A stretch of DNA of 64,000 nucleotides from CBDBGD01 sp965205235 (lineage in GTDB: Bacteria > Chloroflexota > Dehalococcoidia > Lucifugimonadales > UBA1127). The translations under genes and the position numbers were made by a program. Positions 8,678-16,902 of the stretch are shown here, in pieces. The notes beneath the pieces are model-generated. The model worked only from the letters and a program-made list of their open reading frames with translations, was not told the DNA's origin and searched no databases. Position 1 is the first letter of the stretch; every line of letters begins with the position of its first letter. The stretch lies in NCBI GenBank assembly GCA_965205235.1, contig CBDBGD010000007.1, forward strand, positions 62,001 through 126,000. Reading direction: 5' to 3'.

Positions 8678-8683
8678 ATTATA
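8678..8683 (-). promoter_or_regulatory. -10 box TATAAT for the trehalose synthase gene
   Basis: On the minus strand TATAAT overlaps the stop codon of the upstream DUF429 gene, and about 86 nt of leader follow before the start codon. No clear -35 box is seen. Confidence 0.45.
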
Positions 8684-9344
8684 CACCAGAGGGGTTGCCC
8701 CTGGGTATCACCATCGCCCCTTCCCGCGGATCGCCCAGCACCTCCGTGAGACCGCGGTGGTGCAGGACCGCTGCGTAGGCTGCCACCACGGCGTCGCAGA
8801 GATCGTGGCCCAGCGTCTCCACCCACGGCGCCAGCGTGGGGAGCAGGGCGAGCAGACGCCGGCGCAGGTAGGCCGTGCCCTCCTGCGTGCTCTTCTTGGG
8901 CAGTCGGCGGCCGAAGAGCTGCACCTTGATCGCGTAGGGGTACGTTTCCAGGACCTCCGCGCCGCGATCCTCCAGGGCTGCCCGGAGCGCGATGGCCCGG
9001 TACACCATGGCCTTGATGATGGTGCGCTTGGTGGTCCAGAAGCAGGGGATGCCGTAGCGCGACGCCAGCTCTCGCTCGCAGGCCCGCCCCGGCTGCCCTG
9101 ACTCCGGCGCGCATGGGCAGCTCTCCTCCAGGCAGCACAGGCCCCGGGGCAGGCCGAAGGGCGCGTCGAGGGCGACGTAGCGCGGCCTGCGGCGCTCGAC
9201 GAGCCGGAGGATGTCGGCGTCGTCGCCCACGAAGCCCACGTCGAGCACGCTGTCATCGGCGTCGACGAGCGCGTACGCAGACGGCCGCCGCGCCGACCCG
9301 GTCAGGTCGATGCCCAGGAACGTCGGATGCTGCAAGGCTCCCAT
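8679..9344 (-). CDS. DUF429 family protein (predicted RNase H-fold nuclease)
   Basis: The 221-residue protein begins with FLGIDLTGSARRPSAYALV, the acidic first strand of an RNase H-like fold, and has a second Asp in YVALDAPFGLPRG and a late GHDLCDAVVAAYAA segment. This is the conserved pattern of DUF429, predicted to be a metal-dependent nuclease but without a settled function. A Cys-rich stretch (CCLEESCPCAPES) near residue 90 is also seen in other members of the family and may bind metal. Its 3' end overlaps the promoter of the trehalose synthase gene. It starts 9 nt after the stop of the meaB-like gene, so they may be co-transcribed. Confidence 0.75.
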   Translation of the reverse strand: MGALQHPTFLGIDLTGSARRPSAYALVDADDSVLDVGFVGDDADILRLVERRRPRYVALDAPFGLPRGLCCLEESCPCAPESGQPGRACERELASRYGIPCFWTTKRTIIKAMVYRAIALRAALEDRGAEVLETYPYAIKVQLFGRRLPKKSTQEGTAYLRRRLLALLPTLAPWVETLGHDLCDAVVAAYAAVLHHRGLTEVLGDPREGAMVIPRGNPSGV

Positions 9345-9353
9345 CTCCCGACG

Positions 9354-10394
9354 CTACTTGCCCGGAGGCGCGAGCAGGCTGCCGTCCCGGAGGAGGGCCG
9401 AGGCGGCCACCAGCGGGTCGGTCTCTCCCCGCTCGACGCGGCCCAACGCGTCGGCCAGCGCTTCCGCACGCTCGGCCTGCGACTCCAGCATCGCCAGGAG
9501 GCCGTCGTGGACAGCGTCGAGGAACTCGCGGCGACGGCGGGACTGCCGCCGTGCGGCGAGGCGCGAGGACCGCTCCTGCGCCGCACGGTGCTCCTCGACC
9601 GCCTGCTGCACCCGGTCGACTCCGCGATCGTGGAGAGCCTCGGTTAGCAGGATGGGCGGACGCCAGTCGGCGTTGGTCTCCACCAGGCCCAGGACCGCTT
9701 CCAAGTCGGCGGCCAGGGCCTCGGCGCCCTCCCGGTCCGCCTTGTTCACGACGAAGACGTCGGCGATCTCCAGCAGCCCCGCCTTGAGCATCTGCACGGC
9801 GTCGCCGCTCTCCGGCACCAGGACGACGACCACGGTGTCCGCCGCATCCATGACGGCAAGCTCCGTCTGGCCCACGCCCGCGGTCTCGACGAGGACGGGG
9901 CTCAGCCCCGCGGCGTCCAGCGCCCTCGCCGCGCTGCCGATGACCCGCGGCAGGCCGCCCAACGCGCCTCGGGTGGCCAGGCTGCGGACGAACACGCCGG
10001 GGTCGAGCGAGTGAGCCTGCATGCGGACCCGGTCGCCCAGGACTGCGCCGCCCGTGTACGGGCTCGTGGGGTCGACCGCCAGGACGCCCACCTCGCGGTC
10101 CTGCGCCCGGTACAGCGCCGTGAGCCGCCCCACCAGCGTGCTCTTGCCGCTGCCCGGAGGCCCGGTCACGCCGATGACGTAGCCGTCATCGGCGTGGGGG
10201 TGCAGCGCCTCCAGCAGTGCGAGCGCCTCTGGCCCGCCGGCCTCCAGCGCGGTGATGAGACGCGCGAGCGCGCGACGGTCGCCGGACACGGCATCGCTGA
10301 CGAGCTTCCGGGCCTGTGCCACGCGCGTCAACCCATGGCGCGCGGGCTGAAGAAAAGGTGCGGAGGCGGCAGCGAAGGGCTCCCGCGGCGGCAA
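9354..10394 (-). CDS. meaB: Methylmalonyl-CoA mutase-associated GTPase MeaB/ArgK
   Basis: This is a 346-residue SIMIBI-class GTPase. Walker A GPPGSGKST lies at about residues 78-86, followed by VGVLAVDPTSPYTGGAVLGDR, the base-proximal segments LVETAGVGQTE and VVNKADR, and a C-terminal dimerisation helix. The family protects and reloads the adenosylcobalamin cofactor of methylmalonyl-CoA mutase and related mutases. No mutase gene is in this window, so the partner must be elsewhere. The TTG start at 10394 is not well supported; an internal GTG at 10322 is an alternative, so the first 24 residues are uncertain. Confidence 0.88.
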   Translation of the reverse strand: MPPREPFAAASAPFLQPARHGLTRVAQARKLVSDAVSGDRRALARLITALEAGGPEALALLEALHPHADDGYVIGVTGPPGSGKSTLVGRLTALYRAQDREVGVLAVDPTSPYTGGAVLGDRVRMQAHSLDPGVFVRSLATRGALGGLPRVIGSAARALDAAGLSPVLVETAGVGQTELAVMDAADTVVVVLVPESGDAVQMLKAGLLEIADVFVVNKADREGAEALAADLEAVLGLVETNADWRPPILLTEALHDRGVDRVQQAVEEHRAAQERSSRLAARRQSRRRREFLDAVHDGLLAMLESQAERAEALADALGRVERGETDPLVAASALLRDGSLLAPPGK

Positions 10395-10417
10395 GCCCCT
10401 ACGTCAGCGGCTGGGAG

Positions 10418-10438
10418 GACTCGCCCCGCGGGCGAGTC
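10418..10438 (-). terminator. Perfect 9-bp hairpin just after the 39-codon gene
   Basis: GACTCGCCC and GGGCGAGTC form a perfect stem with a 3-nt loop, 2 nt downstream of the stop codon of the small minus-strand gene at 10441-10560. There is no U-tract, so it is terminator-like rather than a classical intrinsic terminator. Confidence 0.45.
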
Positions 10439-10440
10439 GA

Positions 10441-10560
10441 TCACTCCAGCGCGACGATGATGCGGACGATGATGAGGAGAATGATGAGGAGTACAACCCC
10501 AGCAATGAGAGTCCCTTTGACGGATGTGAGGACCCCTCCCATATATGCGAGCGGGTTCAT
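10441..10560 (-). CDS. Small single-span membrane protein (39 aa)
   Basis: ATG at 10560, stop at 10443-10441. The predicted peptide starts MNPLAYMGGVLTSVKG and continues with a long stretch of Leu, Ile and Val (GVVLLIILLIIVRIIVAL), which is a single transmembrane helix. A purine-rich GAAGGGGG lies 7 nt before the ATG, and a perfect hairpin follows the stop, so the unit looks like a real gene. It lies between the PuuD-like membrane protein and meaB, all on the same strand. I do not recognise a family; it could be a small subunit or modulator of the neighbouring membrane protein. Confidence 0.5.
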   Translation of the reverse strand: MNPLAYMGGVLTSVKGTLIAGVVLLIILLIIVRIIVALE

Positions 10561-10624
10561 AATGAGACCCCCTTCGTTTTCCGTTCTCGCTGCCGGCGGC
10601 ACAAGATGGGCGGATGAATTGCCC

Positions 10625-11188
10625 CTACCACGGCTCCCACAGGGCGAGGGGCAGGTGGATTGCGCCCACCATGAAGAAGAGCATGGGGATGGACAGCATG
10701 GTGTTGGTACGGGACGCCATCAGCGCCTTCCGGGTCCACACGGGCTGTTCGGCCGGGGCCGGCGTTCCCTCTGTGGCCGTGGCCGTGGTGGCCGCGATGA
10801 TCTTCTTCTGGTTGGGCCAGATGATGAACCAGACGTTGGCGGCCATGATGATGCCCAGCGTCCCGCCGAAGGCGATGGACTTGAACCGGGCCGAGTGGAA
10901 GTACTCCACGCCGCCCGCACCGCTCATGGTGCCGATCTGGTCGCCCAGGCCCATGCCCAGCACGTACAACACGCCGAAGACCACGGTGGCCAGGGCCGCC
11001 CAGCGGAACCACAGCAACGCCCTCGGGACCAGGAACTGGATGGCGTTGCCGCGCGCGGCGGCCTCCATCTGGGCAAAGGACGGCACCTGGACGAAGTTGA
11101 AGTAGTACAGCAGGCCTATCCAGGTGATGCCGGAGAAGATGTGGCCGAATCGCATCAGGCCGAGGTAGATCTCCCATCCGTCGGACAT
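10625..11188 (-). CDS. PuuD/urate-oxidase-N-like membrane protein
   Basis: 187 residues from the ATG at 11188, which has GGAGGG 4 nt upstream; longer in-frame starts lack support. The segments FGHIFSGITWIGLLYYFNFVQ and IIMAANVWFIIWPNQKKII are signature parts of the membrane domain of the PuuD (DUF989, urate hydroxylase) family, and there are four to five hydrophobic segments. Canonical PuuD carries a C-terminal cytochrome c domain, which is missing here. Many such short homologues are annotated simply as urate-oxidase N-terminal-domain proteins and their activity is unknown. The His in GHIF may be a heme ligand by analogy. Confidence 0.6.
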   Translation of the reverse strand: MSDGWEIYLGLMRFGHIFSGITWIGLLYYFNFVQVPSFAQMEAAARGNAIQFLVPRALLWFRWAALATVVFGVLYVLGMGLGDQIGTMSGAGGVEYFHSARFKSIAFGGTLGIIMAANVWFIIWPNQKKIIAATTATATEGTPAPAEQPVWTRKALMASRTNTMLSIPMLFFMVGAIHLPLALWEPW

Positions 11189-11351
11189 CGTGCCCTCCGT
11201 TATGGAGTCTCGGAGCAGACTTAGCAGTCGGGCGTATGTTGCCCGCTCGCCGCGGGTTTTGTCAAGAGTCCTGGAGCTTGATGGGGAATTCCTGGCTGCG
11301 GAGCGTTCTTGCCTCATGCCCCGACGCTGCGGCCTCCTCCTGCCCGCAGCC

Positions 11352-11726
11352 TCACTCCCTGCCTTCCCTCCAGAGGCATGCAGCCGTGAGTCCTGAGAGG
11401 ACGACTATCAGCGGGTTGAGCAGGTAGAACATCGCCAGGAGCGGCGCATCGTTGCGGTCGGGGGCGTTCCAGGCAACGACCGTCTGGACGTACAGCAGAA
11501 TGGCGAAGGCAGCCAGGAGGAACAGGACCGGGCCGCCCCGCAGACTGCTCCGTCGGGTGTACGAATAGCAGAGCACCACGGCCAATGACGCCACCTGGAG
11601 CACGACGAGGACGTCCCAGATGGTGCCGACGTCAATGCTCTCCGGGTAGATCGGGCTGAGGATGCCGTGGAACGCCACGCTGACTGCGGTGACTCCCAGC
11701 AGGATGATGGCAGCGACCCGCCCCAT
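11352..11726 (-). CDS. Small four-helix membrane protein, unknown function
   Basis: The 124-residue protein has four predicted membrane segments (about 4-22, 37-55, 68-88, 95-117) and no recognisable catalytic motif. A GGAGG lies about 8 nt before the ATG. It is on the same strand as, and 121 nt downstream of, the cupredoxin that ends the heme operon, and could be co-transcribed with it. I do not recognise a family. The context (copper protein, heme genes, PuuD-like protein) hints at a respiratory or redox membrane role, but this is only context. Confidence 0.55.
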   Translation of the reverse strand: MGRVAAIILLGVTAVSVAFHGILSPIYPESIDVGTIWDVLVVLQVASLAVVLCYSYTRRSSLRGGPVLFLLAAFAILLYVQTVVAWNAPDRNDAPLLAMFYLLNPLIVVLSGLTAACLWREGRE

Positions 11727-11847
11727 TGCGTGCTCCTCCTCACAGTCGATTATGTCGACGGCTTGGTATGGCAGCCGCGCGCCCCTGCATCAGGTCAGGC
11801 GCATCATTCGCCGGTTCGACAGCTCGCGCCCCGCCCGTCTGAGTCGA

Positions 11848-12243
11848 CTACGGCGCGGCGGGCGCGACGACGATGGTGCCGCGCATGCCCAGGACCTCGT
11901 GGCCGGGAATGATGCAGATCAGACGGTACGTCCCGGGACGGTCGAAGGTGTACGACTCCGTGAGCTCGTCATTCTTGTTGAGGTGCCAGTCGATGTCCAG
12001 CTCCTCCACGGTGAAGGAGTGCAGGATGTCGATGGAGTCCAGGACGAACTCGACGGTCTCCCCCTGGCGTATCTCGAACTGCCGGGGCGTGAAGGCGTAG
12101 TTGCGCAGCTCCACCTCCACCGACAGCGCCTCGCCGGGCAGCACGTCCGCCGACCGCCAGGTGGCCGTCGGGTCCTCGCCGTTGCACGCGGCCGCGGCGA
12201 GGGTCAGCACCAGCAGCGCTGCGACAGCCGGAAGCCGCCTCAC
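11848..12243 (-). CDS. Cupredoxin-like copper lipoprotein
   Basis: 131 residues from GTG at 12243, with GGGAGG 6-7 nt upstream, inside the end of hemL (GTGA overlap). A lipoprotein signal ends in LAAAAC, so the mature protein is anchored on the outside of the membrane. The rest is a cupredoxin barrel with the likely copper ligands His in ILHSF and Cys, His and Met in LICIIPGHEVLGM, the type-1 blue copper pattern. It probably carries electrons or binds copper. Its position as last gene of the heme operon fits a link to respiratory-chain assembly, but no oxidase is nearby. Confidence 0.75.
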   Translation of the reverse strand: MRRLPAVAALLVLTLAAAACNGEDPTATWRSADVLPGEALSVEVELRNYAFTPRQFEIRQGETVEFVLDSIDILHSFTVEELDIDWHLNKNDELTESYTFDRPGTYRLICIIPGHEVLGMRGTIVVAPAAP

Positions 12244-13526
12244 CGACCGCCTCCCAAGACCCGATGCGCCGCCGCGACCGTCGTCTCGATGTCCTCCTCC
12301 GTATGCGCCAGCGACACAAAGGCCGACTCGAAGGCGGAGGGGGCGAGGTAGACGCCCTGCTGCAGCATACCGTGGAAGAAGCGGCTGTATGCTTCGGCGT
12401 CGGCCTGTGCGACGTCGTCCCACGTGCGCACCGGCCCCGGGTGGAAGAAGAAGGTGAGCATGGAGCCCACCCGGTTCACCGTCGCCGGAATCTCGGCCCT
12501 GCGCGCCGCCTCCGCGAACCCCTCCTCCAGGGCCGCCGCCCGCTGCTCCAGGAGCTCGTACGTGTCCGGACGCTGCAGCGCCTGCAGTGTAGCGATACCC
12601 GCGGCTACCGCCAGCGGGTTCCCCGACAGCGTGCCCGCCTGATACACGGGCCCCAGCGGTGCCACCTGCTCCATGACCTCCCTCCGGCCCCCGTACGCGC
12701 CGACGGGCAGACCCCCGCCGATGATCTTCCCCAGGCACGTCAGGTCGGGGGTCACGCCGTAGCGCTCCTGCGCGCCGCCATAGGCGACCCGGAAGCCGGT
12801 GATCACCTCGTCGAAGACCAGCAGCGCGCCGTGGCGGCTGGTGATCTCCCGCAGCCCCTGCAGGAACCCCTCCTCCGGCGGCACCACGCCCATGTTGCCC
12901 GCAACCGGCTCGACGATGACACAGGCCACGTCGTCGGGGTGCGCCTCGAACAGCGCCTCCACGGACCCCAGGTCGTTGTAGGGGGCCAGCAGCGTCTCGG
13001 CGGCGTAGGATGCAGGCACGCCGGCGCTGTCGGGGACGCTGAATGTCGCGCCGCCGGAGCCCGCCTTCACCAGCAGGCCGTCGGCGTGGCCGTGGTATGC
13101 GCCCGCGAACTTGACCACCTTGTTTCGCCCGGTGTAGCCCCGCGCCACCCGAAGCGCGCTCATGTTCGCCTCGGTGCCGGAGTTCACCAGCCGCAGGAGC
13201 TCCATCGAGGGGTACGCGGCGGTGACCAGACGGGCCAAGTCGACCTCGCCGGGCGTTGGCGCGCCGAAGCTGGTGCCCTTGGCCGCGGTCTCCCGCACGG
13301 CCATCACCACCGACGGATGCGCGTGGCCCAGGACCAGCGGCCCCCACGAGCCCAGGTAGTCGATGTACTCGGCCCCGTCGGCGTCCCAGATGCGCGCGCC
13401 GCGGCCCCGCGCGACGGTGAGGGGCGTGCCGCCGACGCCGCGGAAGGAGCGCACGGGGCTGTTGACGCCGCCGGGCATGACCTTGCGGGCCTCCTCGAAC
13501 AGACGCTGGGAGAGGTTGTTGCTCAT
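12240..13526 (-). CDS. hemL: Glutamate-1-semialdehyde 2,1-aminomutase
   Basis: 428 residues from the ATG at 13526 (GGAGG about 11 nt upstream), the usual length. It converts glutamate-1-semialdehyde to 5-aminolevulinate with PLP. Visible marks are PGGVNSPVRSF, GSWGPLVLGHAHP, NSGTEANMSALRVARG, the FDEVITGFR strand with the PLP-contacting Asp, and LGKIIGGGLPVGA with the Schiff-base lysine. It lies 43 nt after the DUF3052 gene and overlaps the cupredoxin start. Unusually, it is separated from hemA by five genes, although the two enzymes act consecutively. Confidence 0.95.
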   Translation of the reverse strand: MSNNLSQRLFEEARKVMPGGVNSPVRSFRGVGGTPLTVARGRGARIWDADGAEYIDYLGSWGPLVLGHAHPSVVMAVRETAAKGTSFGAPTPGEVDLARLVTAAYPSMELLRLVNSGTEANMSALRVARGYTGRNKVVKFAGAYHGHADGLLVKAGSGGATFSVPDSAGVPASYAAETLLAPYNDLGSVEALFEAHPDDVACVIVEPVAGNMGVVPPEEGFLQGLREITSRHGALLVFDEVITGFRVAYGGAQERYGVTPDLTCLGKIIGGGLPVGAYGGRREVMEQVAPLGPVYQAGTLSGNPLAVAAGIATLQALQRPDTYELLEQRAAALEEGFAEAARRAEIPATVNRVGSMLTFFFHPGPVRTWDDVAQADAEAYSRFFHGMLQQGVYLAPSAFESAFVSLAHTEEDIETTVAAAHRVLGGGR

Positions 13527-13569
13527 GGCGATGGTGTCCTCCGGCGTACTGGTATAGGCATTGCAGCCG

Positions 13570-14355
13570 TCACGGCCGCCTCCGGCGGGTGAAGAGCAGC
13601 CCGCTCCACGTGCCGTCGATGGCCGCGACCTTGTAGTCGACAAGCCCCGCCGCGAGCCCGGCCTCCCGCACCGCCTGCTGCGTGAGGTCCGTGGCCATCC
13701 CCGACGCGCGCTTCGGCCACGCCATCCACAGCCCGCCGCGCGGCTCGACGGCGTCGATGGCACGCGGCAGACCCTCCACCAGCTCTGCACGCGATCGGAC
13801 GAACCAGACGACCAGCGGGCTGGGCCCGGCGCCGTCCCAGGCCAACGACGCACCCTCCGGCAGCGGGCCCAGGGTCTCGGCGAAGGTCTCCGGCGCGCCC
13901 AGCAAGGCAACCGTCATCCCCGGCTTCACGCCCAGCTTCTTCGGCAATGGCGTGCCCGAGTAGCCCGCGAACTGCGACTCCGGCACGACCGGCGACTCCG
14001 GCGGGTGTGCGATGGCGTCGGCCAGCGCGCCGCCCACGTCCTCCCACGCGGCGTAGGCGGCGTCGGGCAGCGTCTCTTGCAGCCGGGCCACCTTCGCGGG
14101 GTCGCCGCCGGCGAAGACCATCGGCACGCAGCGCGTCGACTTCCGCTCCCGCAGGGCGATGGCAAGCTCCCGCATGTGCGATGGCACACGCGTGATGTCG
14201 AACACGTAGGCGTCGGGCGGCGCGGCCCACACCTTCTTGAGCGCGTCGCGGGTGTCCAGCGGGTCGAAGAGCACGTCGTACCCCAGCGCCCGCAGCGCCC
14301 CGATGCGTTGTTCCGCCTCCGCGGGCCGCAGGTGGAGCAGGCGAACGCGCGGCAT
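13570..14355 (-). CDS. Receiver-like domain fused to DUF3052
   Basis: 261 residues from the ATG at 14355, 2 nt after the exonuclease gene. The N-terminal ~110 residues look like a degenerate response-regulator receiver: strand/helix alternation, LGYDVLFDP, then PDAYVFDITR where the phosphoacceptor Asp would lie. The C-terminal ~130 residues match DUF3052: YSGTPLPKKLGVKPGMTVALLGAP through LVVWFVRSRAELVEGL, ending IDGTWSGLLFTRRR. DUF3052 proteins are small and uncharacterised. The fusion and its place inside a heme operon are notable. I do not know its function. Confidence 0.6.
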   Translation of the reverse strand: MPRVRLLHLRPAEAEQRIGALRALGYDVLFDPLDTRDALKKVWAAPPDAYVFDITRVPSHMRELAIALRERKSTRCVPMVFAGGDPAKVARLQETLPDAAYAAWEDVGGALADAIAHPPESPVVPESQFAGYSGTPLPKKLGVKPGMTVALLGAPETFAETLGPLPEGASLAWDGAGPSPLVVWFVRSRAELVEGLPRAIDAVEPRGGLWMAWPKRASGMATDLTQQAVREAGLAAGLVDYKVAAIDGTWSGLLFTRRRRP

Positions 14356-14357
14356 GG

Positions 14358-15137
14358 CTAGCCGCCCACCTCGAGGTCGATGCCCACGGGGCAATGGTCG
14401 GAGCCCATGACCTCCGGCAGGATGAACGCATCCTTCACCCGGTCCGCCAGCGCGCTGCTGACGTAGAAGTAGTCGATGCGCCACCCCACGTTCCGGTCCC
14501 GCGCCCGGCTGGTCTGGTCCCAGTAGGTGTAGTTGTGCGGCCCGTCGTCGAACATGCGGAAGGTGTCACGGTAGCCATGGGCCAGCAGCTTGTCAATCCA
14601 CTCCCGCTCCATGGGCAGGAAGCCGGAGATCTTCTCGTTCGGCTTTGGCCGCGCCAGGTCGATGGCCCTGTGCGCCGTGTTGACGTCGCCGCAGATGACG
14701 ACGTTGCGACCCGCCGCCGTCTGCGCGTCGACGTGCTCCAGGAACGCGTCGTAGAAGCGCATCTTGTAGTCGAGCCGCTCCTGCGAGCTTTTGCCGTTGG
14801 GGAAGTAGACGGCGTAGAGGAGGAAGTCGCCGTAGTCGGCTACCAGCGTCCGCCCCTCGCTGTCGAACTCGGCGACGCCGAAGCCCGCCTCCACTGACCG
14901 CGGCTCGCTCTTCGAGTAGATGGCGACGCCGCTGTAGCCCTTGCGCTCGGCGGAGGCGAAGTACGCGTGGTACCCGTCGACCGTCCGCAGCACAGCCGGT
15001 AGCTGCTCGGGGTGAGCCTTGGTCTCCTGGAGGCACAGGACGTCCGGGGCCGCCTCCGCCATCCACTCCAGGAAGCCCTTCTTGAGCGCGGCGCGGATGC
15101 CGTTGACGTTCCACGAAAGCAGCCTGAGCGACGTCAT
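14358..15137 (-). CDS. xth: Exodeoxyribonuclease III
   Basis: 259 residues from the ATG at 15137; its start overlaps the hemB stop by one base (TGATG). Motifs of the Xth/APE endonuclease family are in order: LLSWNVNGIRAA, LCLQETKAH with the metal-binding Glu, YSGVAIYSK, VVICGDVNTAH with catalytic Asp and Asn, WRIDYFYVS, and the terminal GSDHCPVGIDL with Asp and His. It removes abasic sites and 3' blocks in DNA repair. Its placement inside the hem operon is probably passenger-like, or couples oxidative DNA repair with heme synthesis. Confidence 0.93.
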   Translation of the reverse strand: MTSLRLLSWNVNGIRAALKKGFLEWMAEAAPDVLCLQETKAHPEQLPAVLRTVDGYHAYFASAERKGYSGVAIYSKSEPRSVEAGFGVAEFDSEGRTLVADYGDFLLYAVYFPNGKSSQERLDYKMRFYDAFLEHVDAQTAAGRNVVICGDVNTAHRAIDLARPKPNEKISGFLPMEREWIDKLLAHGYRDTFRMFDDGPHNYTYWDQTSRARDRNVGWRIDYFYVSSALADRVKDAFILPEVMGSDHCPVGIDLEVGG

Positions 15138-16129
15138 CACTCGCCCTCCGCCAGCCACCGGGCGACGTCGAGCGCGTGGTAGGTGATGATGATGTCCGCA
15201 CCGGCGCGCTTGATGGCCGTCAGCACCTCCATGGTGGCGCGACGCTGGTCGATCCATCCCGCCTGCCCCGCGGCCGCGACCATGCTGTACTCGCCGCTGA
15301 CGTTGTACGCGGCCAGCGGCAGGTCGAAGCGCTGCCTCGCCCGGAGGATGACGTCCAGGTAGGCCAGGGCTGGCTTGACCATCAGGATGTCCGCCCCCTG
15401 CCGGACGTCCTCCTCCATCTCCCGCAGCGCCATGCGAGCGTTGCCGGGGTCCATCTGGTAGTCGTTGCGGTCGCCGAACTGCGGCGCCGACTCTGCCGCA
15501 GCACGGAAGGGGCCGTAGAAGGCCGACGCGTACTTGGCCGCGTAGGCCATGATGGGCGTCTCGACGTACCCCGCGTCGTCCAGCGCGCGGCGCAGCGCGC
15601 CGACCTGGCCGTCCATCATCGCAGACGGCGCGACGACGTCGGCCCCCGCCGCCGCGTGCGAGACGGCCGTGCGGGCCAGCAGCTCCAGCGTCGCATCGTT
15701 GTCCACCCGACCGTCGACCACGAGGCCGCAGTGGCCGTGGTCGGTGTACTCGCAGAGGCAGACGTCGGTGATCACCGTCAGGTCCGGCGCCGCGACCTTG
15801 ACCGCGAGCACGGCCTCCTGGACCACCCCGTCGGGGTCATACGCGCCGGAGCCGACGCCGTCCTTGTCGGTCGGTATGCCGAAGAGCAGCACGGCGGGGA
15901 CGCCCAGCGCCGCAACCCCGCGCGCCTCGGCTCCGATCTCCGTCAGCGGCACCTGGTCGCAGCCCGGCATGGGCCCGATGGGACGGCGCTCCCGGCCCTC
16001 GGTCACGAAGATGGGGTAGACGAGGTCCCGGCGCGACAGGCGCGTCTCCCGGGCCAGGTCCCGCAGGCTCTCGGTCCTGCGCAGACGGCGGTGTCGGACG
16101 AAGGTCTCCGCCCTTGTGCGCACAATCAT
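15137..16129 (-). CDS. hemB: Porphobilinogen synthase (ALA dehydratase)
   Basis: This 330-residue enzyme condenses two 5-aminolevulinate molecules to porphobilinogen. The Zn-type active site is present: Cys124, Cys126 and Cys134 in DVCLCEYTDHGHCG. The two lysines are in MAYAAKYASAFYGPFR and DILMVKPALAYLD. The start overlaps the hemD stop as ATGA, so translation is coupled. It is the fourth gene of the pathway block in this operon. Confidence 0.96.
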   Translation of the reverse strand: MIVRTRAETFVRHRRLRRTESLRDLARETRLSRRDLVYPIFVTEGRERRPIGPMPGCDQVPLTEIGAEARGVAALGVPAVLLFGIPTDKDGVGSGAYDPDGVVQEAVLAVKVAAPDLTVITDVCLCEYTDHGHCGLVVDGRVDNDATLELLARTAVSHAAAGADVVAPSAMMDGQVGALRRALDDAGYVETPIMAYAAKYASAFYGPFRAAAESAPQFGDRNDYQMDPGNARMALREMEEDVRQGADILMVKPALAYLDVILRARQRFDLPLAAYNVSGEYSMVAAAGQAGWIDQRRATMEVLTAIKRAGADIIITYHALDVARWLAEGE

Positions 16130-16902
16130 CGCCCACCTCCGACCAGAGCATAGTGCTCGCGCAGGGCCGTCACCAGCCCCGGCGCGGCGTACTCCCGCGC
16201 GACCACGTCAACGCGCAACCCGGCCTCGACGGCTGTGGCCGCCGTCACGGGGCCGATGCACGCCACGACGACGCCATCGAGCGCCTCCGCTCCCCCGTCC
16301 AGCGCCGACACCAGGTGGCGGACGGTCGACGAGCTGGTGAACGTCACGGCGTCCACCCCGCTCGCAAGAGCGGAGCGAGCGCGCACGGCGAGGTTCGGCG
16401 GGGGCACCGCACGATAGATCGGCACCTCCTCGACCGCAGCGCCGGCCGAGCGCAGGCCCTCGACCAGCACGCCGCGAGCGCCCTCGGCTCGGGGGAGCAG
16501 CACACGGTCGCCGGGGGCCAGGCGGGCCGTCAGGCCGTCGAGCAGCCCCTCGGCGACGTACCGATCAGGCACGTAGGCCGGGTGCAGGCCCTGCGCCTCC
16601 AGCGCCGCAGCCGTGCCGGGGCCGATGGCGCACACCCGCACGCCTGCGAAGGCGTCGGCGCTCACCCGGCCCAGCACCGCTCCCACGGCGTTCGCGCTGG
16701 TGAACACCAGCCACTGGTAGTCGCCGAGCCGGCCCAGCGCCGCGTCCAGGGCTTCGAGGTCCGGCAGCGGCTCGATGGCGACGGCGGGAACCTCGACGGG
16801 TATCGCTCCTTCCTGGGCCAGCAAGCCGCAGAGCCCCGCCGCCTGGGCGCGCGGCCGGGTCACCATCACCCTCACGCCTTCCAGGGGGCCTCGACCGGCC
16901 AC
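16126..16902 (-). CDS. hemD: Uroporphyrinogen-III synthase
   Basis: 258 residues from GTG at 16902, which overlaps the hemC stop by one base and has a strong GGGGAGG 4 nt upstream. It cyclises and inverts ring D of hydroxymethylbilane to give uroporphyrinogen III. The sequence shows the weakly conserved but typical HemD features: GVRVMVTRPRAQAAGL at the start, WLVFTSANAV, VCAIGPGTAAAL, a repeat of the same fold with AVTFTSSSTVRHL and VVACIGPVTAATA, and a terminal LVTALREHYA helix. Length is normal. Confidence 0.92.
   Translation of the reverse strand: MAGRGPLEGVRVMVTRPRAQAAGLCGLLAQEGAIPVEVPAVAIEPLPDLEALDAALGRLGDYQWLVFTSANAVGAVLGRVSADAFAGVRVCAIGPGTAAALEAQGLHPAYVPDRYVAEGLLDGLTARLAPGDRVLLPRAEGARGVLVEGLRSAGAAVEEVPIYRAVPPPNLAVRARSALASGVDAVTFTSSSTVRHLVSALDGGAEALDGVVVACIGPVTAATAVEAGLRVDVVAREYAAPGLVTALREHYALVGGGR

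Noticed and set aside
7191..9101. 636-codon plus-strand frame opposite the trehalose synthase and DUF429 genes
   Set aside because: It is the mirror of two clear minus-strand enzymes, crosses their intergenic region and shows no recognisable domain.
12264..13592. 442-codon plus-strand frame opposite hemL, and similar frames opposite hemA, hemC and dnaJ
   Set aside because: Antisense shadows typical of GC-rich coding DNA; the hem enzymes and DnaJ have full catalytic motifs on the minus strand.
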